The notes under the pieces were generated by a model. The model saw only the letters and a program-made list of their open reading frames with translations. It had not been told where the DNA came from and did not search any database. From Megascapheus bottae (lineage: Eukaryota; Chordata; Mammalia; Rodentia; Geomyidae): a stretch of 64,000 nucleotides of DNA. Within the stretch, counting starts at the first letter, position 1. Every line of letters starts with the position of its first letter. The DNA lies in the NCBI GenBank assembly GCA_024803745.1, contig JANJXV010000020.1, positions 22,432,777-22,496,776 on the forward strand, read 5' to 3'. This document shows positions 1-13,100 of the stretch, piece after piece. Made by a program: the position numbers and the translations under genes.

Positions 1-197
1 CTGAGATATGAGGATCACAGTTCAAAGCCAGCCCGGGGCACTAAAAAGTTTGAGACTTTTATCTCCAATTAATCACCAGAAAACAGAAAGTGGGCCTGTG
101 GCTCCAGGGGTAGGGCAGTAGCCCAGAGCTGAAGAGCTCAGGGACAGCTTCCAGGACCAGAGTTCAAGCCCCATGGAAAACCAAAAAAAAAAAAAAA
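1..197 (+). repeat. B1-dID SINE, cut by the window edge
   Basis: Begins inside the B1 half (CTGAGATATGAGGATCACAG) and continues through the linker TTATCTCCAATTAA and the ID-like half to an A tail. Lies in a PIKFYVE intron, antisense to the gene. Confidence 0.85.
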
Positions 198-274
198 GAT
201 ACAATCTCAATGTACTTTCTGAATAAGCCCTCAATATTTTCACTTCATGGCTGATATATTCCTAAAACGTCATT

Positions 275-477
275 TCTTTTTTTTTTTTTTGGCCAGTCCT
301 GGGCCTTGAGCTCGGGGCCTGAGCACTGTCCTTGGGCTTTCTCAAGGCTAGACCTCTACCACTTGAGCCACAGCACTAATTCTGGCTTTTTTCTATGTAT
401 GTGGTACTGAGGAATCAAACCCAGGTCTTCTTGCATGCTAGGCAAACACTCTACCACTAGCCCAAACTCCCAGCCCT
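275..477 (-). repeat. IDL SINE (ID-ID dimer)
   Basis: T-run then GGCCAGTCCTGGGCCTTGAG and the rest of the reversed dimer to CTCCCAGCCC. Full length. Confidence 0.85.
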
Positions 478-589
478 AAAATGTAATTTTCAAAAGATAA
501 ATACCAGATTGAACATGTAGTACAGGAAAATTTTTAAAAGGTCCCAATAACAATATAGTGCCTTTAGGATATGGTAACAAGAAAGTTCA

Positions 590-900
590 GCTTTGTGATT
601 GTTGTTCTTAATGTACTATGTGAAGTTACTTCTTTTCTCTTTTTCTCCTTATGGTTTATGTCATGTGGTTACTATATCTGACTTTTTTACATGGTATATT
701 ATATATTTTATATATTTCATATATATATGTTTGTTTATTTGAAATAGGGAAGGGAGGGGGGAAACAAGATGATTGGGAGGGAATGAGGGAAAGGATAGGG
801 AGACAAAAACATAAGAAGGGATGTCAATGTTTTAGAAGTAATATACCCACTACCTGATGAATGTAATTATACATTATTCTGACAATACAATAAAAAACTA
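590..900 (+). mobile_element. L1 3' end fragment
   Basis: 3'UTR of a rodent-type L1: TTAATGTACTATGTGAAGTTAC, a G-rich polypurine segment (GGGAAGGGAGGGGGGAAAC) and a terminal AATACAATAAAAAAC. The same tail closes the longer copies at 36.6 kb and 39.8 kb. Confidence 0.75.
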
Positions 901-1000
901 TAAACTGTAAAACATTACAGACTACATACTCCCACCCTCAACAGAGAACTATACAAATAAAGGTATGTCATATGAAAATTACAGTAACAGGGTAACTTAC

Positions 1001-1172
1001 CTGTTTACAGATTCTGCACCAAGAATAGGTGAGAATTGTATGCTGGTATCCAGGTACTGGCGAGTCCAATTCCTTTAGGATTATCTGCACACAACCTTGG
1101 CCATGGACAAAACGCCGAATGTGATGTACCATAGGTGTATCACAGAACATGCTAGGGCACTGATAAGAAGGC
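1001..1172 (-). CDS. PIKFYVE: PIKFYVE coding exon 23 (last one in window)
   Basis: Encodes 57 residues (about 1264-1320) after one base completing an Arg codon. It includes a run of conserved Cys and His residues in the Cys-rich region between the chaperonin-like and kinase parts, and ends in the motif WCRICKQ. The acceptor CAG is at 1175-1173. The donor GTAAGT lies at 1000-995. The exon ends in phase 0, and the next exon (starting VTPVV in human) is not within positions 1-1000. Confidence 0.95.
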
Positions 1173-4100
1173 CTGTGGCAAACAGAGAAGCCATGCATAT
1201 CAAATACTGGCTACTCAGAATTGTCAAGGTAGCTCAGCATCTCTTTACTCTATTTGAGTTGGTATCTTACTCCTATATGACATTTCAACATTTCAAGCTA
1301 TTTCTAAGAGTAACGTTTTCAGGGTATGATTGGGAGGGGGTCAGGGGAGGGAAATGGGGACAAAAACATAAGAAGGGGTATCAGTGTGTGAAAAGTAATG
1401 CACTACTATCTGGCGAATCTAACTGTAACCCTTCTATTCATCACCTTGATAAAAGTTAAAATAAAAAAAAAAAAACAGACATCCTGAAGAAGTCTGAGGT
1501 ATGCTAGAATAATTAGATGGGCAATTACATAGGAATATACTATGACAAGTTAGTTATCCCAGTCTGAATATGAAATAGATTCTGTATGAATCTCTATGAT
1601 TCAGTATGAAAGTGACACACACAATACTTAATACCCAACTCTTCTATGATTTTGCTTAAAATTCGGGATGTCAAAATTGGATAATAGTTAAGGCTGGGAA
1701 TTTAGCTTAGTGGTAGAGTGCTTATCCAGCATGCACAACGACCACAAGTTCGATTCCTTGGTACTATATACATAGAAAAGCTGGAAGTGGCTGAAGTGGT
1801 AGAGCATGAGCCTTGAGGAAAGCCTAAGGACAGTGCTCAGGCCCAGAGTTCAAGCCCCAGGACTAGCAAAAAAAAAAAAAAAAAAAAAAAAAAAGATAAC
1901 AGTGGCTTATGCCTGTAATCCTAGCTACTCAGAGGCTAAGATCTGAAAACCGAGGTTTGAAGTCAGCTCAGTCAGGAAAATCTATGAAACTTATCTCCAA
2001 TTGCTCACCAAAAAAGCCAGAAGTAGAGCTGTGGCTCAAGTGATAGAGTGCTAACCTCAAACAACAGGTTGAGCAATAGAAGCTCAAGGATACTGCCCAG
2101 GGACTGAGTTCAAGGCCCAGGACCAGCACACAAAAAAGTGTTATGGATGGGACTGGAGGCATGACTGAAGTGATAAAGCATCACTCATGAGTAAAAACAG
2201 CTAAGCAAGAAAAAGGCCCCAAGTTCAAACACTACTACCAGCATACAAACAAGTACAATAAAACACAAGGTAGCAATTAGCTCTTACCTGAAGCAGTATC
2301 TTTCTAAAAATATTCCTAATGTAAGATCATTCTTTCCATAAAATTCCATTGTTACAATCCTAAGAGATCAGTTGTAGAAACACGTTATAAGAATCACGAC
2401 AAAGTAGACACTTCAAGAGTCTACATATTCCAATTATCAAATAAAGTGTTAAAGTGGGTAGTATTTATTGGTTTAACAATAAAGCGTTAAAACAGATAAT
2501 GTTCGTTGCTGCCCTATCAAACAAGTTTTGACTAGCCACAGTACATATATCTTTCCTGGTCCATTAGCATCTTATGAAACTAATGAAGATGCACAAACTA
2601 TAAGACTGACTCAGTAAAACTGATGTGTATTAAGAAGAAGCAAAAGTTTTCTTTATAAAACTCGAATCCCTGTCAACATAAAAGAGGGCTTCTGTACCCT
2701 GCTCCCTAAGTCATACCTTTACTGAGCATGGAGAACATCAGTCTTTATTCTAAAAAGCCAATTATTAACTTTCTGTCTAATTTATAAATGCCCACAAATA
2801 AGAGAGTTTGACTCTATGCTTGTTGAAAACCACATCTTTGCCAAGCATTTGCCTGAGGAGAAAATTCTTATAAATTTCCACTCTCAAGTCTGAAGTGTGC
2901 CTGTTGGAGCTTTACTCTTCTAGAAGAATTATTGTTGATCCCACCACTGTAAGTATTTTCTCTTGGCAAGAGTACTATAAAATATTGTGATCTTGTATAG
3001 TGCTTGCTTGTGTGTGTGGTGCTAAGGATTATACCCACAGAATCAAACAAAGTACAAACAATTAAGCAACATTCTAAACTCCTCCACAGTACTTTTTAAA
3101 CTTAAGGTAAACTATTAACTGTAAAGGTATGTAAGTCTATGTGAAGAATTTCTGGCTATTGATTGACACATTGTAACATTATAAAATTGTTGTTTCTATT
3201 AATCGAAACTAAGTTTTAAAGTAAAATCTAATAAGGCTGAGAGGGGCGCATTAATATAACTCAGTAGTAGAGTGCATGGTTAGCATGTGCTAAGTCCTGA
3301 GTTCAATCACTAACACAAAAAATGAGTAAAAAATGACTACCATTATAAAAATGATGCCCAAAAGAAAATCTGTACGTTATCAACACAAATTGGACAAAAA
3401 TTTTGAAATAACAAAATACAATTTTTGTCCAACTTATTTCGTCCAACAATTTTTGTCTAACTTCTGTCTCGCTTTTATAAGTAGAAATTTCTCTTCTATA
3501 CCTCACCATTTTTCACTTGTACCTAACATACTCTCATTCACTTCTACCCAAAGACACACTTTATAGTTACTTTTGATTCATGTAGGACTAGCAATATGTC
3601 ATGTCCCTCAAAACAGGTTTTAAAAAGGCTGCATTTTTTGTGGGGTTTTGCTCGTGTGTTTTTAGAAGCCACTGGAATTCTGCTCCTAAGTGTAATGACG
3701 TAAGGAAATAAGACACCTACCAAGGACTCACACAAGCACTGGGAGCATTGCTGGACTGGGCAGACGAGCTGCTGAAGAGCACACAGAGCCTCTGGTGGTT
3801 AGCAGGATTCAGGCAGTCCACCTGAAGAAGAAACATGGAATTGAATACACACTTCATACCATACATGCTTCTAACATGGAATTCATTCCTCTGTAATAAG
3901 AAAGCCTATGGGGGGCCGGGAGTTTGGCCTAGTGGTAGAGTGCTTGCCTAGCATGCACCAAGACCGAGGTTCGATTCCTTGGTACCACATACATAGAAAA
4001 AGCTGGAAGTGGTACTGTGGCTCAAGTGGCAGAGGGCTAGCCTTGAGAAAAGTCCATGGACAATGCTCAGGCCCTGAGTTCAAATCCCACAACTAGCAAA

Positions 4101-7100
4101 AAAAAAAAGAAAGAAAGAAAGAAAGAAAGCCTATCATGACTGTAGGAGTTCTGGTGAAGATTTAAAACTATAAGAAATAAGAAGTGGAGCTACTACAGCT
4201 CAAGTGAAAAAAGCCAGCCCTGAGTAAAAAAAGTCGGTCACCTTGAGTTCAAACTTCAGTGCCAGCACAAAAAAAAAAAAGGAATGGAGAGAAGAAGGGA
4301 GGTAAGAAGGTAAGAAGGAAGGGAGAGGAAGGGAGGGAGGGAGGGAGGGAGGGAGGGAAGGAGGGAAAGGAAAAGAAAAAAAATTAAGAAAAGATAAAAA
4401 AGAAAAAGGGAACATTGGGTCTCTGAGGAAAGATGATCTAAAAACCTTAGTTTAAACTTACTTTAAAATACAAAATAATAGACTGGGATTATAGCACAAT
4501 GGAAAAATGTTTGCCTAGATTAAAGCCCTGGCACAGCAAAAATAAGTAAAGAATACACTAAAAAAAAACTAAATACAATTGCTTTCTTAAATACTCTTTA
4601 TTTTTATAAAACTTCATTATCTTACAAGAACAAGTTAACAAGTAAAATAAATTAGTAGCACCATTATTTATTACCTCTATGTGAAACTCTGTGTCTTTTG
4701 TGTTATTAAATAGCTTCACTTCACCAAAGAGTTCCTTCAGTTTTATTACTGTCATTATCAATGTGTTCATAAACAAATCTTTTTAAATAAGTCATACCTT
4801 CAATTTACCTAAGAATTACCTTTCATGTTAAAAAAAATAAACTTAACATTTTTTCAGAGCACATCTATTTCCTAAATCTTCCATGGCTATTTCCCATTGC
4901 TACCAACCAAAGACCCAAACCAGACATGGTGGTGAACAACTGTAATCCCTGCACTTGCTTGGTAGGCTGAGGCAGGAGGATCCAAAGTTCCAGACCAGCC
5001 TAGGTTTGGAAATGAGATGCTATCTCAAGAGAGGAAAAAAAAAAAAAAATCAAGGATTGCAGCACCATATCCAAGCCACACTGACAGAATCTGTATGCAT
5101 ACTTCCCTTTATGTCAGTTATTTCACAATCCTACTTTACTACTTTATACTTACAAGCTAGAAAATTCATGGATGAGCAAGGTACGGTAGGACAGGGTAGA
5201 GGAGGGTAGGGTAAAGAAAGGTAGGGTAGGGTAGGCTAGGAGAGGACAGGAAAGGAAAGGACAGGACAGGACAGGAAAGGGCAAGACTAGGATAGAGATA
5301 AGGGTAGGGGTAGGATAGACAGCTTAGAAGACATGTTTAATAAACTGGCATGCACTTTATCACAGTAATTTCAACCTTGCTATAGCAACTTTTTAACACA
5401 TTCTAAATTTATAAGAGGTCTGGCTTACCTTTGCTGACCACACTGCATCACTTGGAACGAACCCCTTCTCTTCATCACCCTCAGTTTTGTTTCCTGATTT
5501 ACAACTTGCAGAACTGGATGCATCCTTTGAGTGAGCAAAAGGGTCTGAATGTTTTGACTGAATTCTTCCTCCTCTGGCTCGATAATCAGCCAGCATTCTA
5601 CCCAAACTCTGGCTATCACCCAGATGCTCAGCAATCCTGGTGCTCAGTAGCTCATGAGAGGGCAAGACTTGAATAGACTTGGTCTGGATACTTCCATTCA
5701 TACCCTGAAGTCCAGAGAGATCCCTGAGCAGCTGTTTCTTCCTCCTGCTTTCCATTTCTTTGCCCTCTTTGTTGAGTAAAGGAGACCAATAAATCTGCTC
5801 TGGAAAATAATCTCGAGTAGAGCACCTCATCCCCTTTTCAGTTAGAAGAAAGGGCTCCCGGAATGTTATAACTGGGGAGATACAGAGAATCACATCTTTT
5901 AATTCCTGTTTAAAGGCCAAAGAATAAGTCTTTCGGTCATCTTCGGAGGAGGTGACTTCCTCAGTAACATACAATCCAGTGTCATCCTGTAGAGGGTCTC
6001 GAAAGGTTCTTATCTGGCTTTTGGGATCCCGTTGATCATCTGTCGGATGCACAGTCTCTGGCTGCTCACTAACTACAGTATGTGGCTGCTCCACATGGAG
6101 TGGCAACAAGGACTCGGGTACCGATTGGAAGAGAGCACAGGGGATTCCTGCTGGGCAAGTAGCTGTGGCATATTCTTGGTGCTTCGAAGAAGTAACAGCC
6201 TGTGGAACGCTTTTATTTTCTTGCTCACTCTTCTCAAACGTAATCCTTGATTCCAGAAAACTGCTATCATCAGAGGACAGAGAGTCAGGAAGGCAGTCTG
6301 AGTCCCGGGGAAGGGAGCTTCCGCTGCATGGCTCCTGGGTGATATCCTCATCCCCTTGTCCCTCAATAAGAGAATGGAATGAAGGGCTTTGCATTAAGGT
6401 AGGAGGCATAGCAAACTCATCCATGAGGAAGGAGATTTCAAGTTGAGAATGATAGGCTACACAGATCATAAATATTAGGATCTCTTTAACTCGAGCCAAC
6501 TCATAATCAGAACCTCCTCTGAGCTTAACTGTACAGCCCAGGTGCTGGGGACAGCCCTCAAAAAACATCAGCGTTTTGGTTTGTTCTACAAAGAAACAAA
6601 CAACAAATTAAAGACGCTTAGGTAACAGAAGTACAGACAGAATTAATTCACTACATTAACATCTACATAAGAAAAGCACTCATGAGAATAAGACCACAGA
6701 CACTTATCCTCTCTTAACCATGGCTAATAGATATAGCTTACTACGTACTGTAGTACTGCAGTGTGTATTAGAACTTAATTCATTCCTTCAGAGCCCCCAC
6801 TATCAGATGGACCTATGCTAAGGATGACTCACCATTAGGCAGCTGAAATGTCTGCATATAAAACTTGTGGCAGGTCCCCAGCTGTGGTTTTGTGAGCAGC
6901 TGGTCCATGGACACCACTAAGTCACCTTGGGTCATCCGGCTGACCCGCTCTAAAACTTGCTACAACCAAAAACATTACATTACAACATTAGGTGTGATTA
7001 GAAACCACATGCACATGAAAAAGTAACAGGAACATTAAAAACCCTCCCAATAAATACCCACCGTCTTAGCAATTCTAACAAAGAATCTTGACTCCAGATT

Positions 7101-10100
7101 AATGAAGAAACAAAATGCATCCTGAGATTTTTCCTGTATTTTGCGGAGGGTAAGCTTTTCAACGAAAGGAACAATTATGCTCATACTATTCCCCAACCAA
7201 AGTAAGAACCAACAAATATATGCTGGCTAAGTAATGTCCACTCCACTGCTGGCATTACAGATATCTATAACAAGTGTAACATAATCACACTTCCTTTCTA
7301 TATGAGACTCTCCAGTCTTAATGATGGAGTAGATACCATGTGTTCGGTCTCACTTTCAGTAAATACAGTGTACAAAAAAATATTCTTGCATATCTACCAT
7401 ATGTGAATATAAATTTAAAAGCGGTTTTTGGTTTTTTTTTTTGCCAGTCCTGGGCTTGAGCTCAGGGCTTGAGCACTGTCCTTGGACTTTCTCAAGGCTA
7501 GAGCTCTACCACTTTTCTACCACTTGAGCCTCAGCACCACTTCTAGCTTTTTTTTTTTCTATGTATGTGGTACCGAGGAATCGAACCCGGGTCTTCATGC
7601 ATGCTAGGCAAGCACTTTAACCACTAGGCCAAACTCCTGGCCCCGCGGTAGTTTTTTTTAAGTGACATGAAAATAGAAAAATAAGAATACTTACTGACTT
7701 TACATTAATGACCAGAGTAATGCCATGTTCCAGTAACATATCCTGGGCAATTCGAGACACTGTTTTCTCAACTAGAACCAAAGTAGGTCGAACATCAACT
7801 ATTCGTTGGACATAATTCTTCAAAAATTCTCTTTCCTAAATAAAATGAACCAGAAATATTATGATTCAAGACCTGGACATATTAAAATATAATGATGGGG
7901 GTTGGAAGCATGAGTCAGTTGGCAGAATGCCAGCAAATGAGCAAAACATTAGATACCTAGATCAAGTCCCAGTCTAATAACAAAAGAGAAAATAACAAGA
8001 TAGTCTGACTATCTGTCTAAAATGGGGACAAAAACATGAGAAAGGGTAGCAATGTTTGTTAAGTGATGCAACTTCTATCTGGTGAATACAATGTAATAAC
8101 CCTTCTATTAATTACAATAAAAATATATTTTAAAAAGAGTAGATTTTTCATTTGTAATAACCTACAATATAATGCTAACCGTTGAGACTTCTTCATTTTC
8201 TTTAAATCCAGACAAGCAACAAAACCTAACCTTACAACCCTCACAATGGAAGCACTTTGTAGGTATCTTTAATATGTTTATGAATTGTCTTCTTAATTCT
8301 GAAACCAACTAGGATGTATCTTTTTCTGGGCAACAAGAAATTTAACTCTCCAGAATATGTCCTTCAGCTATTTCCTAATTCCAACCTCCCAAAAGATCAT
8401 ACTGTACTCAGAATAGCTAAAGATCTAGAATGCAATGCTTAATAATTTCATCACAGACTTCATTTCAAACCAAACAAATACTATAAGTAATAATCACAAT
8501 TAAAATGAAATAGTCCCTTAACTATTTCATAAAACTTCTGGGCTGGAGCAAAGAAGAAAATAAAAAATGAGCCTGTTTGTAACTTCTATTCTGTGTACCC
8601 AAAGTGTTTTCTAAGCAAGACTATATTAATGTTCACAGTCACTAAGAAGTTTTTTGTTATTTTGCTTTTTGTTGTTTCTTCCATTGTCACTGTTTTTGTT
8701 TTCCGTACCTTTTGTCTTGCATCTGTTTGGAGGAAGGTAAGAGGGAACACAGAAATAGTGGGACAAAAGATGAACTAATTCAGCAGTGATACTCACTAGA
8801 CACTATGCTGAAAATGATCTATACAACTTGTGGGGTGGGGGGTTAGGAGGAAAACTGGAAATGAAGGAAGAGGCAACACTGTTCAAAAAGAAATGTACTC
8901 ATTACCTATAGCCCCTCTGTGTATCACCTTTACAATAACATTTTTTAAAAAGAATGTATGGGCTTATTCCCTGCATAAAACTGTGGGGAAGTAATATATT
9001 TCTATAAAGTACACCTCTTCTACCCTTTCTCTGTTTTACTGATAGAAACTGTATTTCCAGTGAGCAAGGTGGTACATCCCTAGAGTGCCAGTAGTTGGGG
9101 GACTGACAGGTTTCTAACTTAGTCACAAATTTTAGGCCAGCCTAACACAGTATGACCTAGTTACAAACAAATTTTACATTTTCAAATTCTGACTTAATCA
9201 GCAAAATTGAGGGGTTTTTTTTCCCCTAAAAAGGAGGTTCCTACACTGTTCACTAAATTATAACTTAATATTTAATTTTTTATTTCCACAGCTCCAATTA
9301 AGTATAATTAAATCTCTAAGCCAGACATGATGGCATATGCCTGTAATCCTAGCACTTGAGAAAGCTAAGGCAGAAAGATCACAATTTTAAGATTAGCCTA
9401 GTTTATGCAACAAGACTGTGTCTGAAACAAAAGATTTCTGCCTCAGGTACAGAGCTAGCAATGTCTTCTGTTTCAACTCTATTCTATGATTACATATAAA
9501 TCAATGTGTTTAAAAAAATGTCTAATCTGAGTTCAGCCAGCTAAGTGTTTGGAGTTAGGCCGATGAGCACAGTGGATCATAGCAGACTGAGAAACCTAAT
9601 GGAATGAGCCTTGTAAAAACAGAATGAAGTCAGTCACACCTACTGGACAGGTACTTTACTATATGAACCACAGCCCCTAACCGTTTCTGCTTAGTTTATT
9701 CTTGTTTAGTAGTCTCACACTTTTCCCCAGAGCCAGCCCTGGTAGCTAGAATTACACACATACAACATTAAGCCCTTAAATCATGTTTCAACACACATTT
9801 GTCCTAAACCAAAACATTCTTCTTTAACATAAAAAGACATAATAACATGTTGCAAGAATGGAGTAATAATAAATAGACTAATTGTGTGTGTGTGTGTGTG
9901 TGTGTGTTTGTGTGTGTGAGTGTGTGTGTGTATATTCAGGGTCTGGGCACTGTCCCTGAACTTTTGTGCTCAAGGCTAGTGTTCTACCACTTGAGCCACT
10001 TCCAGCTTTGCAGTGGTTAACTGGACACCAGGGTCTCATAGACTTGCCTTTCCCAGCCTGGCTATGACTCTCAGTCCTCAGATGTCAGTCTCCTGAGTAA

Positions 10101-13100
10101 CTAGGATTATAGGTATGAGCCACCATCATTCAGCTCTAAAGTATAACTATTTTATAAATATTATCTGTATATAACAATTAATCTATTTCATCACATCCAA
10201 AATATATGTATTTTTATTTTATACATTTTAATTTTACATATTTTAATTTCTCTATAATCAGGTTGCATTATATACTCAATCCAAGCCCCCTGCACAGGGT
10301 CTGGGAAGAGCTCATGAGGAGCAAGTGTCAAGCCCTGGGTTCAATTCCCAGCACCAAGAACAAAAACTCAGTATCAAAATACCTTAATTTCCCTATACAA
10401 GAATAATTATGTTTCTCCTTATTCCCTATAAGTTCTCTACTAAAAATAGCAAATAAAAAGAAAGAAAAAGCTGATATAAACCTAATCAAAACTCTTTATT
10501 TTTGCTGATAACATAGCTAAATTATAAAAGAAGCTTCCAGGTACCAGATCTCATTAAATAATACTACATTTTCAAAAGGCACTGTGCTTTTTGACCACAA
10601 CTCAGTTTTACTTTTGATATCTATAAATTCAGTACAAACAAAAGTGACTGTTCCTTCTAACAATGTAAGCACCTATACATTTTCAGGGAATGTTTTTCTT
10701 AATGCTTTTCCCAGTTCCTATTTCTGGAACTAAGTATATTTACCTACAATACAGTATGAACATTTTTTAAAATCTCTTGTTTCAAATGACGTTTGGGACA
10801 AAGGAACTGAGCCAGAAAACTTAAAAACTAGGCAATTTCACATCCATGGCACTAATTCTAAAATGTAATACATAAGAGTACACCTTAAAATAAATGTTGA
10901 CATCCAACATGGTTTTATTTTAATTTTATTTTTTTGACAGTCCTGGCTTGAACCTATGGCCTGAGCATTGTCCTTGGGCTTTCTCAAGAATAGAGCTCTA
11001 TCACTTGAGCCACAGCACTACTTCTGGTTTTTTCTATATATGTGGTATCATGCTAAACAAGCACTCTACCACTAGGCCAAACTCCCAGCCAATTTCCTTA
11101 TTAAGAGATGACAAACATCATAGCAGACAAACATCCAAATTATTACTTTCTTTAGTAAGTTCTTACCTGAAGTACAATAGGATCAATGCAAGTAAATTTA
11201 GTTTCTTCTCTGTAGAGATACTCAATTGAACACTTCAACAGAAGAATTTGGGGATTCTTAATACAAGAATTCATCTACAAAAATAAAAACAAAAAGCCAG
11301 TTTGCTAAAGCTATTAATAAAGGTTTGTACTTCAGACCACTTGAATCGTAACTATAAATTCATACTGTTCATAATTCCTAACTTAAAGTACTTCACAACA
11401 AATGAGCCACAAAAATTTGCAAGTTGAGGTGTAGCTCAAATGACAGAATGCTAGCCTTGAGCAAAAAAAGCTAGATTGTGCCAAGGCCCTAACTTCAAGC
11501 CACAATACAGGCATAGGAAAAAAAAAAAAATTGTTAGCTGACCACACAGTCAACGTTTTGAAGAATTTCACTGGTGATCTGAATCATATTACCTTTTTAT
11601 GTGCGATGTTCTTGGTACAAACAAAGCCACTCACAACCACAGAATCAAATTTCTTTCCACCTGGGATCTAATGGAACAATTAAGAAAACAATAAGATTCA
11701 GTGATAAAGTCCTTAAACCACAGTCAGTTGGACATTATTATGTCTTCACATTTTTTAAAAAGTTAAGAACAAAAAGTTCCAGGATATAATTTTTCCTTTC
11801 AACTAATTATTAATGGCATCTCCGCATGACTGCCTGTTTTTCTATACCTTTCCCACTAAATTCGTGGGTGAGGAATGTCCAGCTAATGGAAACTTTTAAG
11901 GCCTTTGAAAACATTTGGTCTGCGTTTACCAAGTCCATAACAGGTAGGACTTACAATTGAGTAAATATAGGAGCTTTTTATCATAGCAATTAAACATCAA
12001 TGTTAGCAAATATCACACATCTCACCAAAAAGAAGCAGTACCCGTGATCACTTTAGGAGTGTGTTAATCAAAGATCTGACCAAATTTAGCAAGGTAATTT
12101 TTAAGTTAATAATTTTGTATGACTTATGAATGAAGTATCCGAATGGCCCTTGGCAGGAAAAAAAAAAAAAAAACTCATCACACCTTCTCTAATGTGATTT
12201 GTCAATACTCTAAAATATTCATTGCCAAACAAAACTGGTGCCTTTAGCAATTGAATCCTCAATTGTTTAGCTTATGCAAAAATACATATAATACTCTATT
12301 ACTACATAATAAAGCAAATACCCATCACAGTGACAGTGAACTGTTAAGAACAGGCTTTCTCATAACAGATGTCAAGAAAAGGAAGTAAGAAAGGAAGAAA
12401 CTATATTTATTGAATTCTCAATTAATCCTCTACCCAACTTACTCCTTCAGTCCAACTCTCACTTCCTATGAGTGCCTCTCCCCACTAACCCTTACATATA
12501 CTGTGCTGAGTAGCCAGGAAAACCCCCACTGATCACCTCGCTAAACTCAAGAGCAGGACTCCAGATTACCATGAAAGACAAATGACCAATACCAGGCCTG
12601 TCTCATCAGCTCCTACCATTAGAGAAATACCAGAGAGCTTACCTTTTTGATGTGAACAAACTGACGTATATCCATGTCATCATCCTGGTGCTTAACATCA
12701 GGTCGAACCGTTTGCACGACCTGGCAGACCAATGACACAATGATGTCCCGCCAAGATGATGATAATGAGTCATTATGGAGCAACTGCTGGAGTAGTGCCA
12801 TCATGTGGTTATGATTGGCTGAGCTATAAAAACGTTACAAGAAAGCTTCACAGTCAATACAGAACTTCTACATATGAAACAATCTACAAAGAAAAGATGC
12901 TTTCCAATTGCTGTACATCAATTTTATTCTTTCAATACATCTTCATCTTAAGTTTTACACCTAAATGAAATCCATGACTATCAGATATCCTCTCTAATTT
13001 GCTCAAATGAAATCTTAACATATAAATTTAAATGGAGACAAGTAGCTTAAGCATGCTTTATAAGAAATTTATTTCCTTAATAGTCATAGTACTTGTCAGG

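Noticed and set aside
3908..4096. Recurrent short frames with [17 protein letters not shown] or [10 protein letters not shown] motifs
   Set aside because: These are the IDL SINE read in particular frames. They recur at dozens of places and are not a gene family.
5180..5312. Interstitial telomere repeat
   Set aside because: Units are GGTAG and GGACA types, not TTAGGG.
6032..6446. Plus-strand open frames opposite PIKFYVE exon 20
   Set aside because: Shadows of a long conserved coding exon on the other strand.
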